This document shows positions 22,322-34,770 of a DNA stretch of 64,000 nt, piece after piece. The stretch covers positions 565,612-629,611 of the forward strand of contig PJRA01000016.1 in NCBI GenBank assembly GCA_016987375.1, written 5' to 3'. Positions within the stretch are counted from its first letter, which is position 1. The number at the start of each line of letters is the position of its first letter. This DNA is from Brachionus koreanus (taxonomy: Eukaryota; Rotifera; Eurotatoria; Ploima; Brachionidae). The translations under genes were made by a program, and so were the position numbers. The notes beneath the pieces were generated by a model. The model worked only from the letters and a program-made list of their open reading frames with translations, was not told the origin of the DNA and ran no database searches.

Positions 22322-23231
22322 ATGTTGTCTTTAGTACAAAGAAATGAAGATGAAATCTTAAACGAAACAAGAACTATTATTGAAAGATCGTCTATACCGC
22401 CTGGAATAAGCAGCATTGAGATGCCTCCATTCAGTGACGTAAGTCTAAAAATTTCAAAAAGCTAAAATCCACTTTCAAATTTGTTAAAAGCCTAAAACAT
22501 TTTTGGCCCAATACACCAAATCTGATTCAGCAGTTAAAATAAAATTTAATCGGGGTACAACAACTCTGGCTTTCAAATATCAAGGAGGAGTTATTGTAGC
22601 GGTAGATTCAAGGGCCACCGGCGGTTCCTACATTGCATCTCAAACTGTCAAAAAAGTAATTGAGATAAATCCATATTTGCTGGGCACAATGGCTGGAGGT
22701 GCAGCTGATTGTCAATTTTGGGAAAGAGTTCTTTCCAAACATTGCCGCATTTACGAGCTAAGAAATAAAGAGAGAATTTCTGTTGCAGGTGCGTCGAAAA
22801 TTTTGGCAAACATGGTTTATTCCTACAAAGATATGGGACTTTCAATGGGAACTATGATTGCCGGATGGGACAAAAGAGTATTTGAATAAACTAATAGAAT
22901 GTTTTTTTTCAATTAATTTACTTAAAAAAAGGGACCTGGTCTTTATTATGTCGGCGATGATGGAACTCGTGTGACCAACAACATTTTTTCTGTCGGTAGC
23001 GGCTCAACTTATGCCTATGGGATCCTGGACAGCGAGTACAAATGGGAATTGACTGACACTGAGGCCTATGAGCTAGGTCGAAGAGCCATTTATCATGCTA
23101 CGCATAGGGACGCTATGTCTGGTGGTATGGTCAGAATTTATCACATGAAGAGCACCGGTTGGGTTAAAATATCTGAAGAGGATGTCACTGACTTGCATTA
23201 CAAATACAAAGAAGCCGAATCAAGACAATGA
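22322..23231 (+). CDS. PSMB5: 20S proteasome beta type-5 subunit (chymotrypsin-like)
   Basis: Exons 22322-22438, 22491-22877 and 22932-23231, all phase 0, introns 52 and 54 nt, 267 residues. A propeptide of about 55 residues ends RG and is cleaved to expose the catalytic Thr of TTTLAF. Counting from that Thr, Asp17 and Lys33 of the active site are present, as are Thr21, Met45 and Ala49 of the S1 pocket; residue 22 is Gly where vertebrates have Ala. [28 protein letters not shown] block and [24 protein letters not shown] are near identical to animal beta5. Start chosen at the first ATG upstream in frame with a fitting propeptide. A polyadenylation signal AATAAA is at 23340-23345. Confidence 0.96.
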
Positions 23232-23732
23232 AAAAATTTTTATCTTATTTTTGTAATTTAATCAATCATAATTGATATTTTTAAGTTCTTTTATTTATTA
23301 CTTAAACACTTGATATAAATTTTCGGTTTACGACATTTCAATAAATATTTAAACTTTCAAAATTGGATTTATTTTTTTTGTAAAAAAAGAAAAATAAATT
23401 TTTTTTTCAATGAATGGTAGAACTTTTCGTTCAGAATGAGAAAATTAGATGAAATAAGATCAGACAAACTTAGTTTGTTTTTATTAGAATGAATTTGGGG
23501 TTTAAGGTATTTAATAAAAAATAGTAAATTAATTTTAGAAAAAAAGTCAAAAATTAGATTAAATTCCAATCTTGATGGTTTTATCCCCATTTTCATTTTC
23601 AAAAGTATTTTTGTTTATTAAATGAAGCCAAAGTACTCCGTATAAATGACCATTTGGAGTATTAAATTCCAAATTTAGATGGTTTTATCGATACTGTCAC
23701 TTTCCAATTTATTCTGATTAATTAATTAGAAA

Positions 23733-23900
23733 CACTAGAAAGTCAGGTTGATTTTTCATAAAAATTTTAAATTAAGCTTTTAAAAGAAAAAATTACATTT
23801 AAAATTTTAAGCTAATAATTGAATTGTAGAATTTTATGTAAAAAAATTCAGTTTTCAATTTTTCAAAAAGGGTTGTAAAAATTCCCTCGGACGTTCTAAT
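23733..23900 (+). mobile_element. CACTAGAA-type MITE, degraded
   Basis: Starts CACTAGAAAGTCAGGTTGATTT and ends CAATTTTTCAAAAAGGG..CCCTCGGACGTTCTA, matching the intact copy at 52321-52535 at both ends. The TTAA flanks have decayed. Confidence 0.6.
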
Positions 23901-24299
23901 TTTAAAGACACAAAATGGGATCAGTATGACCAAATAGAGTATAGATACATTAAAAATTTTTGAAATATTTAAGGTTAAAATTTTAAAGTATCAGAAATTT
24001 CATTTTTATATAAGTGTATTAGCGACTTTAAATGTTTGATATCTCTATGTTTTAATGTTTTACTTTTTAGACTATTGGGCAAATTAAATTATTGTAGCTC
24101 TTAATTTCCAATTATTTTTTCTAATTAATCTGTTTTATAATTTCTCTCAAAATGATTCTTTTTTAGTTTTTTGTAAAATTTTATTTTTATCCACTTCCCT
24201 TTTATCGATCTTTCTCAAGTAGTTATCTTCTATTTCCATGTACATTATTTACACTTTCAATTTCATTTGTAATTTTTCTCTTATTCAATTTTCGGTTGT

Positions 24300-24855
24300 T
24301 GCTGAAATTTGGAACAAAATTTAAAAATAGAATAAAAATTAATGTTAAAAAAGCTTAAAACTTTTTTTCTGAAGGCTTTTAATTAGTTCTGTGAGTGCAG
24401 CAAACTGATCTTTTCAGATTTTTCATTATAGTGCAACTTTGAATGTTGCACCATGTTACATTTACAGAACTTGCTTACATTTTGTTCTGTTATATTGTAC
24501 TTAATTTCACAAAATCCAATTTTCAGTATTTTTAATTTTGATCAATTTTTTCAGTCATTTAAATCCTCAGATCATTGATCTTGGTTTTGTGAAATTTGTT
24601 AGAATTGAACAGAACAACATGTTAAAAATTCTTATAACTTTTCTCTCAAAAGTCAAAAGCAAGTTCTGTAAATGCAACATGGTGCAACATTCAAAGTTGC
24701 ATTATCATGAAAAATCTGAANNNNNNNNNAAGTATGTTGCAGTTTGTTGCACTTATAGAACTAATTATAAGCCTTCCGAAAAAAAAGTTATTAGATATTT
24801 AAGCATTTTTTTTTGTTCTAATTGTTTAATTTGTACCAAATTTCACAGAACCATT
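24300..24855. mobile_element. Long fold-back element with assembly gap
   Basis: The outer arms (about 24300-24420 and 24735-24855) are inverted: TTCTGAAGGCTTTTAATTAG on the left, reversed on the right near 24765-24785, with ends close to GGTTCTGTGAAATTTGG. Inner blocks with GTGCAAC/GTTGCAC are also paired. Nine N occupy 24721-24729. It is related to the 257-bp element at 51688-51944, which has 8-bp target duplications. Confidence 0.65.
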
Positions 24856-25660
24856 GATCTTTTTAATTACTTATTTCACGTGTACATCAATATTGTTTCT
24901 TAAAATGTCAAAATGTTCATAAATTTTAAAATTTAAGTGTCTATGTCAAATTTTCTAAAGCCATCTCTATTTGTTTTCTCTCTATTAGTTAACAATATAC
25001 TTTACTGTACATTCTGTACAATTAAAATTTTCTTTTTTGTTCATTAAATTTTTATATTTCACCCATTTTTGAACTCTAATTTTTGCTTTCTAGAATTTTT
25101 TTTTTTTTTGAAAGTATTGTAAGAAAAAAATTTACATTGCAGACTTAGAACTTTTAAAATCTTTCCACTTTTTTTGCACATTTATATTTATAATTTTTGA
25201 GCCAAAAGAGAAAATTTTAAATTGATCAAAAATTTTTCCTAAAATAAAGACTAGGAATTAACTCTGTTTAATTTTAAAAAATGAACAATCTTTATTTAAA
25301 TTTCAACCTATTTCTAAAATATTCAGCAAATTGAAAAATAATAAATTTGACACTAAAAAAAACCGTAATAAATTCAACTTCACAGTCAAAAAATAAAAAA
25401 ATGTATCTGAAAATGATGATAACTTGATCTTTTTTAAGGTAATGTTCAATGTTACACTTGATTTTTTAGTCTGCAAATTTCTGCACAAATTTTTGGCATG
25501 CAGAATTATGCACAATATTTCGCTATGGTTTAACATGAAAATATGTTTCTGCAATAAATTTTTTTTTAACTAATTGATTTTTTATTTTATTTTTCGAGAA
25601 TTTGGTCGCAATATTTATGTTATTTTCTAAATTTGCCTCCTTTTTTTAATTTTATTTTGA

Positions 25661-26503
25661 ATGAATGTTAATTTTGATCAAATTGAGCTTATTTTGAATG
25701 GAGCAGCAATAACTATTCAATGTGCATGGCGAGCTTATAAATTTAGAAAAGACTTATCATTGACCATTAGACTTAATAGACTTAAGAACGACCTTGTCGT
25801 CACAGACACATTCCCAAATTACCTAGCTTTAAGGTGTTTAAAAAATGACTTTATCTATGATGTAAAAATTTTGATTAACAACATGAATTTTTATTGTCAC
25901 AGTTTGGTTCTTTGGCACAGTAGCCTCTATTTTAGAAATTTATTAGATAAATCAGACAAAAACTTGGACAGATATCAATTTGAAGTGAACATGTCTATCG
26001 ATGCCTGGGAAATAATTCAAAAATTTATCTACGGATATGAAATATTGATTCCAGATGACCTAATGGATGAACTGGACCAAGCTGGCAAAGCGTTGAAGAT
26101 CGATAGCTTATTAAATGAATTGAACGAGCAAGCAATTAAAAAATTTGCATGCAATTTGAACAAAAATCAAAATAACAATTCAAGTTCAAATCCATCTATC
26201 TCATTGGCATTATCTCTTAATTCAATAAATGACCAAGCGTCAAGCTTGGAACTGTATAAACCATTCCAGTTAATCAGCAACAATTACAAGTTTTTTAAGT
26301 GTATTATCAATTTGTATCGTCACCATAAAATCACACGTTCACAAACTTTAAGCTATTTGTCAACTAATTTTGTTGACTATTCTCAAATGAATGATCATCA
26401 ACTAAACAAGTGCATATTAATGCTCAAAACTTATTTGAAGCTTCGAAATTCTGATCTTATTTTAAAAATAATCGAAATTTATTTGAATAAAAAAGCTAAA
26501 TAA
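25661..26503 (+). CDS. IQ-motif and BTB/POZ domain protein
   Basis: A single uninterrupted exon of 280 residues. Residues 15-35 carry a textbook IQ motif (IQCAWRAYKFR, the IQxxxRxxxxR form), which usually binds calmodulin. A BTB/POZ domain follows (about 60-155; FIYDVKILINNMNFYCHSLV, HSSLYFRNLL, FIYGYEILIPDDL), then a BACK-like helical region and a Gln/Asn/Ser-rich linker before a helical C-terminus. Kelch repeats are absent, so it is not a KLHL protein. BTB proteins commonly dimerise and act as Cullin-3 adaptors; that role is a family inference. The IQ motif placed directly before the BTB domain is unusual. The exact orthologue is not recognised. Confidence 0.75.
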   Translation: MNVNFDQIELILNGAAITIQCAWRAYKFRKDLSLTIRLNRLKNDLVVTDTFPNYLALRCLKNDFIYDVKILINNMNFYCHSLVLWHSSLYFRNLLDKSDKNLDRYQFEVNMSIDAWEIIQKFIYGYEILIPDDLMDELDQAGKALKIDSLLNELNEQAIKKFACNLNKNQNNNSSSNPSISLALSLNSINDQASSLELYKPFQLISNNYKFFKCIINLYRHHKITRSQTLSYLSTNFVDYSQMNDHQLNKCILMLKTYLKLRNSDLILKIIEIYLNKKAK

Positions 26504-27649
26504 TACTTTTTGCTTATTTTGTTTAGTTTTTTGTTTAACAAAAAAATTTTTAATTTCAATTAAATCCCAAAATAAAGAAATCAATTTTTTACCATTTGAA
26601 AAGGCCATTAAAGCTATTTTTTGTTTTATAAATTTATCTTGAATAAATATTTGAAATTATTTTTTTAAAGAAATTAATAGAGTTTTAATACATTTTAATT
26701 GAAAATAAAATTTCCGCTCTATGGCTATTTTAATTGAAACATTTGAGAATAAAAAATAAGCTTTTTAATTGCTATCATAGCATTCACTCATTTCAGTCCT
26801 CAAATATCTCGAAGCAATATTAGGAAATTTAAAGTATAGAGTATTTTCATTGCTATTTTGTTTAATACAATTTGATAATTATTCAAAAAAATATTTTTTT
26901 TTTCTAAATAAAACGATTAATTGAACTGGATAAAAGTTAAATATTAAACTTAGGGCTTTTGAAACTTAGGTTAATAGTTTTTAGCTTTTAGATTTTTTTG
27001 GCCAAAAATCACTCATGGATGGATTAATAGAAAAATTTAATTTTAAATCCAAGGACGCATTGATAAAGCCTAAAATAATATTGACATTTAATTTGTGCTC
27101 TTATTCTAAATTTAAATTTTAAATTTCTTTTTTTTTCTTATTTTTCAATTTAAAAGATTTTCATTAACGTGTTAAGATGATTACTATTCGTTTTGAATAA
27201 AAAACTAACAACAAAAAAATAAGATTGTTTTAAATTTGAATTAAAATTTTAATTAAATTTTTGTTTACTTAAAATCAAATATACTATCTACTAGACTACT
27301 AATTAGTTTGAACAAAAAAAAATCTTTTAGAGGGAATAATAGAGAATTAAGGAAGATATCTATATAGTATTTTTGTTTTTTTTTCTTTTTTTTCTCTCAA
27401 TGTTTAGGGTTAATTAAGTAAAGGGTATTTTTGAATGAATGAATGAATGAAAGAATTTATTTCTATCAATATATACCTGGATTGTTTGAATTTATCTACA
27501 ATGTCGATTTTTTGAATAAATCACGTGTGTATTTTCCTTTAACTTTTAAACTGTCTAGATTTTTTGAAATAAAAAAATATTGAAAAAAATTAATTTTTTT
27601 TTATTAAAAAATTTTCTTAACTTTAATCATTTGTTAGATTGAAACCATC
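26504..27649. other. Intergenic, AT-rich
   Basis: No gene seen. A GAAT tetranucleotide repeat lies near 27433-27455. Confidence 0.6.
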
Positions 27650-28978
27650 ATGTCAGATGATACAAATGTCTATTATTACCGTGATAGTTTAAGTCCAACG
27701 CAAAGCCTTAATCCGTCTCAATTCATCACCACTCGTGAGTATCTCACTCGGCTTACAGTAATGCAATCATTCAGCACATTCATCATATTTCTGGCATCAA
27801 TAATTCAGGCAATAGCTATTGGAATGTCCGAATGGTTTGTGCTAAACGTAAATGAGTTCATACCGACATCAAAAGGTGGCTTATGGGAATACTGCTACAT
27901 TTCAAATGTAGGCATCATAGGAGACTACAGATGTTCCCGGTATGAAGAGTTGCCAAATTTTGGTGTATTTGTCAACAGACGACTATACGATTCGCGAATA
28001 CTCTTGTTGTGTAGTACAGGCTTTTGTTTTCTAATTCTACTCATAGAAATATTTGGAATTCTGTGTTTGACTCTTGCCGAGTCTAGAGGAGACATTATTG
28101 ATACCATAGTGGCACAAAATTCAAATTTATTTCGCTACAAAGAAAGACCAATTGTTCCCGATTCGCCCAATTTGAAAATAAAGTCACACCAGAGCAGCAA
28201 AATTTTGGGCAACGAAGACAACAACTCGGCCAGATTCACAACTAGTATAATTGTCAATGCAAATGCAAATCAATCCGGCATGTATAGGACAGTTAAGCCT
28301 ACTGGATATTTTGCTTTTTTGAGTATAGCTTTGGTCACTTTGGTAGGAAGTATCATGGAATTTATTCTGAAAGTGTCCGGCTTTGCACTTTTTGATGCTT
28401 ATGTCAATCAACTTTTGTCATTGAACACTGTCTTTATTTCTTACAGGTCATTTAGCTATTGGATGGTAATTATATCTATGGGTCTGATAGTCGTGTTTTG
28501 GCTATTCAAAGTAGCTGCCACAAGGTATATAATTACATTGACTAGAAATTTAATTGAACCTAGGCCAATTATTATTCCCTCAATTTATACTCAATCAGCT
28601 GATATGGATGCAAAATACAATCAATATTTACCAAGTAAATATTTTGGTTTAAAATAATTTTAAATAAAATTTTTTTTATTTAAATTGTAAGATTATACCA
28701 CAGTGAGTAGAATTTTAAGTGAAAATGAAAATTTTGAAAATAATGATAGAGCAGAAGAAGAGTACGGCAATTTTCCGTCTAAATCTTGCTATGAAAATAA
28801 GATTAGTAGAGAGCAGGACTTTCTGAGCAATGGCAGCTATACAAGCAGACAATCAAACAATGATTCTAATTATTATCATGAATATTTGCAAATTGATGGC
28901 ATCAAATTGGAGAAAAATCAACCAAGTCCTAGTTTGAATCATGATGTTAGATCAATTACTTCGGTTGTGAGATTTTAG
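27650..28978 (+). CDS. Claudin/PMP22-like tetraspan membrane protein
   Basis: Two exons, 27650-28634 and 28704-28978 (69-nt intron, phase 1), give 419 residues. Four hydrophobic segments are near 38-58, 115-142, 219-245 and 265-290. The first extracellular loop has the claudin-family signature: W62, GLW at 77-79, Cys82 and Cys95. The loop between segments 2 and 3 is long (about 75 residues) and cytoplasmic, and the C-terminal tail is polar and disordered. If the intron is retained the protein ends after SKYFGLK at 28657. Claudin-type proteins act in epithelial junctions or as channel partners; which applies here is unknown. AATAAA is at 29033-29038. Confidence 0.7.
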
Positions 28979-30487
28979 CCTGTTTAAATTTTTGTTAGAA
29001 TTTTTTTTCCTATTTTGATTAAAATTAATGTGAATAAATTTATTTTATATATCGTATAGAACAAGAAAAATTAATTGTTTTTTTTGCTAAAATTAAATTA
29101 AAAAAAAATAAAATGTAACTAGAACTAGTGTAGGGTAAGATCAGTGGCGGCCACAGGACCGCCAAGTCTTGGTGTCGACCATTTTGATTGCTATATACAC
29201 AAATAGAATTTAAAATTTTTATATATTTAACTAGAAGTAGTGTTAAAAGAAGTGAGTATAAGAAAATTTGTTGGCCGTCACCTACCGTACCCAACATTAA
29301 CTAAAAAAGTAAAAAAGATTGTTATTTAAATCGAAGATAAATTTAATATAATGCAACCCTCATAAAATGTAACTGTATTCATAGATGTGAGAAAAATTGT
29401 CCTTCTAGGAAAAATGGTGCTCATTGCAATTCAATATGGCATCTTAAAGTTAATGATCAATTCAAAATATCATTTCAAATCAAAGAGTTTTTCATTAGAT
29501 ATTAAAATAAATCTTTGATTTAATTTTTATATCATTAATTGAACACCCTCAATTCAATAAAATAATTTTATAAACAATTTTATCTGAAGTCATTAACTTT
29601 TTGTTTAATTTCTAAAAGCCCAAAAATGTTTATTAAAAATCCTAATAGATCTTGTAAAAATCAAATAATATATAATTTAATCTTTTAAAAAATTATAGCT
29701 AAAAGCTAAGATTTTTGATTTTAAAAATGGTTTTTAAAATTTTTAAAAAAAAAACTATACTCATTAAAAAACAAATATAAAAAAAGTTTGGACTTTTATA
29801 CATCTCTGAAAAACGCAAACTTATTTTTTCATTTAGTAATCAATTTGATCTTCTCTTCAGTAAACTTCATTTTTGAACTAGTTCTTCAATTTTTTGGTAC
29901 CATTAGCTTATTAATTAAAAAATTTATTTTTAAGGTTTTTTTATGGTCAGAGTAAAACATACTAAATAGGAATCAAAATTTAGAAAATTAAGTTCTCATA
30001 AATTTCATGTTCTTTTCGAGTATTTTTAATGTATTATAGAAAGAATATTTTGGCCAAATTGAAAAAAAGCAATTTAGTATTTACAGATTTGGAAGCAAAC
30101 AGCTTTATATCATTGCAAATTGAAAAAAAAAAACTATTTTTTATTATTTATTAAAATCAAAAATTATATTATATAAAATTTTTTTTTATTATTTTATGAT
30201 AATAGTACACTAATCATTTTCAATTCCCTTTTGCATATCATTTTGTAGAAAAAAAAGGCGATCATTTTGAATTGAAATATAAAATAAATTAGAGAAGAAA
30301 AAAATTCTAAATGATAATCAAGTAAGTCGTCAAACAAAAATCTATCCGATAATATTGACTTACAGAAAAAATAATAGAAAATCTCAATAAGAAACTAACT
30401 CGAAACTAAGAGAAAAAAATTGTACACGACAATTGGTTATTTTGATCTATTTAATTAAGAAAAATTTTTAAATTTAAAAAATAAATA
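28979..30487. other. Intergenic
   Basis: Mostly AT-rich. A G+C-richer patch at 29125-29300 contains a GGCGG/CCGCC stem and paired AACTAGAA blocks and may be an element end; the ORF over it is not protein-like. Confidence 0.5.
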
Positions 30488-31003
30488 TTAATTTAAATTA
30501 TTTTGCTTTCGAAGCATTCTTGGCGGAATGAATTTACAGTAAGGTTTTGGGTCTGGTCGATTTTTGATATTAGAACATTGACACTTTCGCCACAGCTTAA
30601 GACATCCAGGACATGATTTATGCAAGTTGATTTCTATCGGTCGTTTAGAACCTCTGTTTTTGCTAATATAACCTGATTTAGTTCTTCTTATTGAACTGTT
30701 CAACGAGTTTTGCATCGAATCGTAAGACGAAGTTCGACTGGTGAATGGTCTATTCTGATTGCACAGGGCTCTAGTGGATACTGCATCATTTGAAATATCG
30801 GTCGTTTCATTTGGTGAGATTTTGGACGCCAAAATACTGCTGGCACTGTTTTGAACTTGAACATATTGGCTCGGCATGGTCTGTGGCAGTGACAATGATG
30901 TGACAGAGAAGGCAACTGGCTGCTCAATAAAAGCTGGGCTGGGTGAGTACGTTGCTTGGTTTGATATGGCATAAAAGTAACTACCATTCTCAATCGAAGG
31001 CAT
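30488..31003 (-). CDS. Uncharacterised small protein with a Cys cluster
   Basis: A single exon of 171 residues. The N-terminal two thirds are Ser/Gln/Asn-rich and look disordered. Near the C-terminus is a compact Cys cluster, CPGCLKLWRKCQC, flanked by basic residues, which could bind a metal; then a Pro/Arg-rich end (KFIPPRMLRKQNN). A patch RRTKSGYISKNRGSKRP could serve as a nuclear signal. G+C content and codon composition match the other genes here, and the competing frame on the same strand (30700-30993) is less protein-like. No family recognised. Confidence 0.6.
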   Translation of the reverse strand: MPSIENGSYFYAISNQATYSPSPAFIEQPVAFSVTSLSLPQTMPSQYVQVQNSASSILASKISPNETTDISNDAVSTRALCNQNRPFTSRTSSYDSMQNSLNSSIRRTKSGYISKNRGSKRPIEINLHKSCPGCLKLWRKCQCSNIKNRPDPKPYCKFIPPRMLRKQNNLN

Positions 31004-32073
31004 TAAAACTTTTAAAAAATTTTTTTTCTTTCATGCTAAAAAATTAAATTTTTTATTTTACCATAGCTTTGGTTTCCGATAAAAAACATTTTTTTATTCT
31101 ATTTTAAATAATAAACGTAAACACTTAACAATTTTTTTCTCAAACGAGTAGTTAATTTTGTAATCGAGCAAACAACAACAAAAAAACAAAAATTACTAAA
31201 GATCAAAAATATTTTATTGAATTTTTGGAAACTTCTTTTGCTTAAAGATCCTTTTTTCTCATTCTCTAGATATACATGCTTTTTTTAGATGTTCATTTTG
31301 TTGTAGTTTTATTTTCTAAACTAAAGCGCTTCTCTCTTACTTGACGGAAAACAAGAGAGTTTTCTTTCCTTTCAAAAAAATATTTAAAAATTTAGTTGCT
31401 CGATGATTTATTAACTATTATTATATATGTGACTTAAGCACATTTTCATTCAATAAAATGGTAAGCCTTTTTGCATAAGACAAATGTTTTTGGCACATAA
31501 ATTTAACTTGACACTAATCAAGGTCTATAATAAAACAATTTTAATAAATTTTAATAAAAAAAAAGAATTTATTCTAATTATTTAATAAAATTTTTCAAAA
31601 TAATTTTTTTATTACGAAAAAAAAATTAAATCAGTCAATCAATCAAACACTTAAAGCATTTGTTCTCGTGTCATAATCTCTTTGAGTGTGTCAAAGGACA
31701 ATTTAAAAGTCATTTCAAATTATCTACTCCAGGCATAATCAAAATGAGCTAAAAGTTTTTTATTTGAAAGAAAAGTTTAAAATTAGCACACTGTTACCTT
31801 TTATCAAGTGCTCAATAGCTTATTTAGCAAAGCAGCTCTTTGCTAATAAAAAGCGATACATTAATGGTGTTTAAGAAACACGAGATGTTTAACTAGAGAA
31901 AAAAGTTGAAGAACATTAGCCGTATAGTAGAAAGTTGGTTTAAAATTTCAACTTAGATCATCTTTATTCTCGCATTTTACATAACAAGTCTTAGATTTTT
32001 TTATTTTTAAGCCTTTTTCTATTTCTAAAACTTTTTAGCTTAATATTTCGTAATTTTAACTAGATTAAAGACA
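31004..32073. other. Shared upstream region of divergent genes
   Basis: About 1.07 kb between the start of the minus-strand Cys-cluster gene and the start of the plus-strand acidic-protein gene. It probably holds both promoters. No specific element is identified. Confidence 0.5.
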
Positions 32074-34232
32074 ATGGATAACTACCGGAGCTCCGGACTG
32101 CACTATCAAAACCAGGGCACAAACACCAACAACAATGGAGGCAAAAACCGCAACAGAAAGAAAAAGAACAAACAGAATCAAAATCAAAATCAAAATATAC
32201 CTTTGTCTCCATCAAAAAACATGATAAATCATTACAGTGAATATGGTGGCTCAATGAGTCTAGGTAAAGTATCCAAAGACAAAAAATTTGAACATATTTG
32301 AGCATTTTTTTTCTTCATAGACCACCAGTCGTTTGGTCGACCATACAACAACAAATTTCCAAACAATCAAAACTATAATTACAATAATCACAATAATCGT
32401 GGTAAATACAACAATGGAAAGTTTAATAAAAGACGAAATGGCAGTCAGAGCAATTATTACTCGAGCGGAACGTACGAAAATGATAGATTAAACAAAAGCG
32501 TAAGTATTTAAGCTGAAAGAAAAAGTATTTTATTTGTATTTATTTTAAGTTGACTCCAAACAGCTCTTTTGGTGAGAATTCAAAAATTCAAACCTCCATC
32601 TCTCTGGACAACTTCGATCTACTGTCAAGTTTGAACACAAAACGTTCACCAACTAACTCATATCCTCTTATGTCATCAAACGTTGTCATAAACCCAAAGC
32701 CATCTTCACCATTCAAAAACGGAACATATCAGCAACAACAGACCATTGTTGAACAAGTAAATTTGGAAGAAATGTCTGAGACAGCCAACAGTTTGAGTAT
32801 GCACGATGTTGAGACCAAGAGCAATGATGTTATGTCTTCGATTACATCAACTGAAAGTTTGAACACGAGTGGTGACTTCATGGTCGACCATCACACACCT
32901 ATGTCTAATTACTCTACACCAATGAATCATTCTGATTCAAGTCGGATATTTGATCCTGACATGTCTCCTAAAAAGCATCGTGAGCATGAAGAAAGCTTAA
33001 ATCAAAATGACAAAACTCCAGTAAAATATGACGAATCTGAGCAAACTGTTAAGCAAGGCGAGACTAAAAGTGACGATTCATCGGCAATTTCGTCCAACTC
33101 ATCGCCTGATTCAAAAAATTCTGATCAAAATCTAGTCACTGCCAGTGAGGGTGAAACCTCTTTTACAAACGAAAATTCAACTATCAATCATCATGAGCAT
33201 AATTTGGCCAAAGAATTGGAAAAAATAGCTGCCAATTTTGATCTTGATGTGCACAAAAATGATGATACTGAAAGCAACAAATCTGTGAATGGCTCAGCTG
33301 AATCTTCTGCCACCGAGTCATTCACTACCACTTCGAACGAAAGAGACAATGACCTAAAAGAGAATGAGCATGTCGAAATTAATGAGAAAACGGAAAATTT
33401 TGAAAGCACAGAATTAGTTGAGAAGCCTCAGACTGAACTTGTTATTCAAGAGGTTAAATTAGAGCACTTTTCAGATGAAGACAAAAAAGAAACCACTGTT
33501 ATTGAGAGCAATATAGAAACAGTTGTTGAACAAGAATCGAAAATGCCACTAGATGAAAAAGAACATGTAGAAGAACTTAATTCGGATGCTATGATTGATG
33601 TTTCTGTTGAGGAGAAAAAAGAACAGACTGTTGTAGAAGTAGATGAAAAACTGTTGGAACAAAAAGAAGAAATTGCTGACCAAGTCTCGAAAGAAGAAGT
33701 TGTTGCTGAAACTGAAGATAATCTACAAATTGAGGAAAAAATTCAATTAAGCAAAGAAGAAACGGTGATTTCAATCGATGCAAAATCGTCTGAGTTAAAA
33801 GAAGAGCTAATTGAAAAAATAGAAAATAAACAAAATGATGAAAAGAAAGCCGAGGAGCTGGTTAAAGGGGATATTGTTGAAGAGACATGCGAAAAAAAAG
33901 ATGTTTGTGAACAATTGGCTAGTCAAGTCGAGAATACGGAGGAGAACAATACACAGATTTTAATTGGAACTCCTTATGAAATTAAAATTAGGCCACATGT
34001 TGAAGAAATAAATTTGATTGACGGAGAACACGAGGTTAAACAAGAGACCGATTTGAATATCGCTCCTGTTGAAACTGAAAATAATGAACAAGCATGTGAT
34101 GAGGATCATCAAGAATTTGAAATTTTGGAGCAAGCCAATGAGTCAATTGTTTCAGAACTGAACGATAAAACAAACACTAGCATCACACAAAAAGAACCCG
34201 CTGTAGACTGTTTTTCTTGCACAATTGTTTAA
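32074..34232 (+). CDS. Long disordered acidic protein with CaaX-like C-terminus
   Basis: Exons 32074-32263, 32321-32499 and 32550-34232, with introns of 57 and 50 nt and consistent phases, give 683 residues. The N-terminus is basic and Asn/Gln-rich (GGKNRNRKKKNKQ, a short NQ repeat, then RGKYNNGKFNKRRNG), a pattern seen in RNA-binding disordered regions. The remaining 560 residues are Ser/Glu/Lys-rich and strongly acidic with no folded domain. The protein ends DCFSCTIV: CTIV fits a CaaX prenylation box and the Cys three residues earlier could be palmitoylated, suggesting membrane anchoring. Paralemmin has similar features, but its coiled coil is not seen, so that name is not used. Confidence 0.7.
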
Positions 34233-34770
34233 TAGTTAAGATAATCAGTTTTTAGCTCATGTAAATCATTCTAATTTAGAGAAATTTTTGTTAAAAAGAG
34301 TAGACTTTTCTATAAAAAGCATTTAAGCATTTTTTTTGTTGTTGTTGCCTTATTGATATTCTTGGCATTTTTGGATATAACTTATTTTTAATTATTTTTT
34401 TTTGTCTTTCTTGTTTTATTTTATGTTATTGCACTATTTTATGGTTGAAATTTAAAATATACATTTAGACTTGGCCAAAATTAACAAATATTTTCAGATT
34501 TATTTAATTTAAATAAATTTTTTTATCATATGTTTATATAATATTTTTATCAAGATAATAGAATATTTCATATTATAGTTAATTTAAAAGAAAATATTAT
34601 CAAAAACAAAACAAAATTAGAGAATCTTCAATTTTTTTGTTGTACTATGTTACAGTAATTTTTTTTAAATATATTTTATTCTAGTAGATTTTAATTTTTA
34701 TTGAAAAGAAAAAATATGTGTTCCCTCATAAATCTTCTTACAATAGCTCATTTATTTGTCGTATTTCAAT
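34233..34770. other. 3' flank, AT-rich
   Basis: Presumed 3' UTR and intergenic sequence after the acidic-protein gene; nothing specific recognised. Confidence 0.5.

Larger units (their letters stand above)
23232..25660. other. Intergenic, element-rich
   Basis: Holds a TTAA/CACTAGAA-type element (23733-23900) and a larger fold-back element with a 9-N gap (24300-24855). Short ORFs over the latter are artefacts of its inverted repeats. Confidence 0.6.

Noticed and set aside
24538..24903. 121-codon frame near the second N gap
   Set aside because: It runs over inverted-repeat arms and nine N and has no protein-like composition.
33191..33783. Minus-strand frames inside the acidic-protein gene
   Set aside because: Antisense shadows of Glu/Ser-rich codons, which lack stops on the opposite strand.
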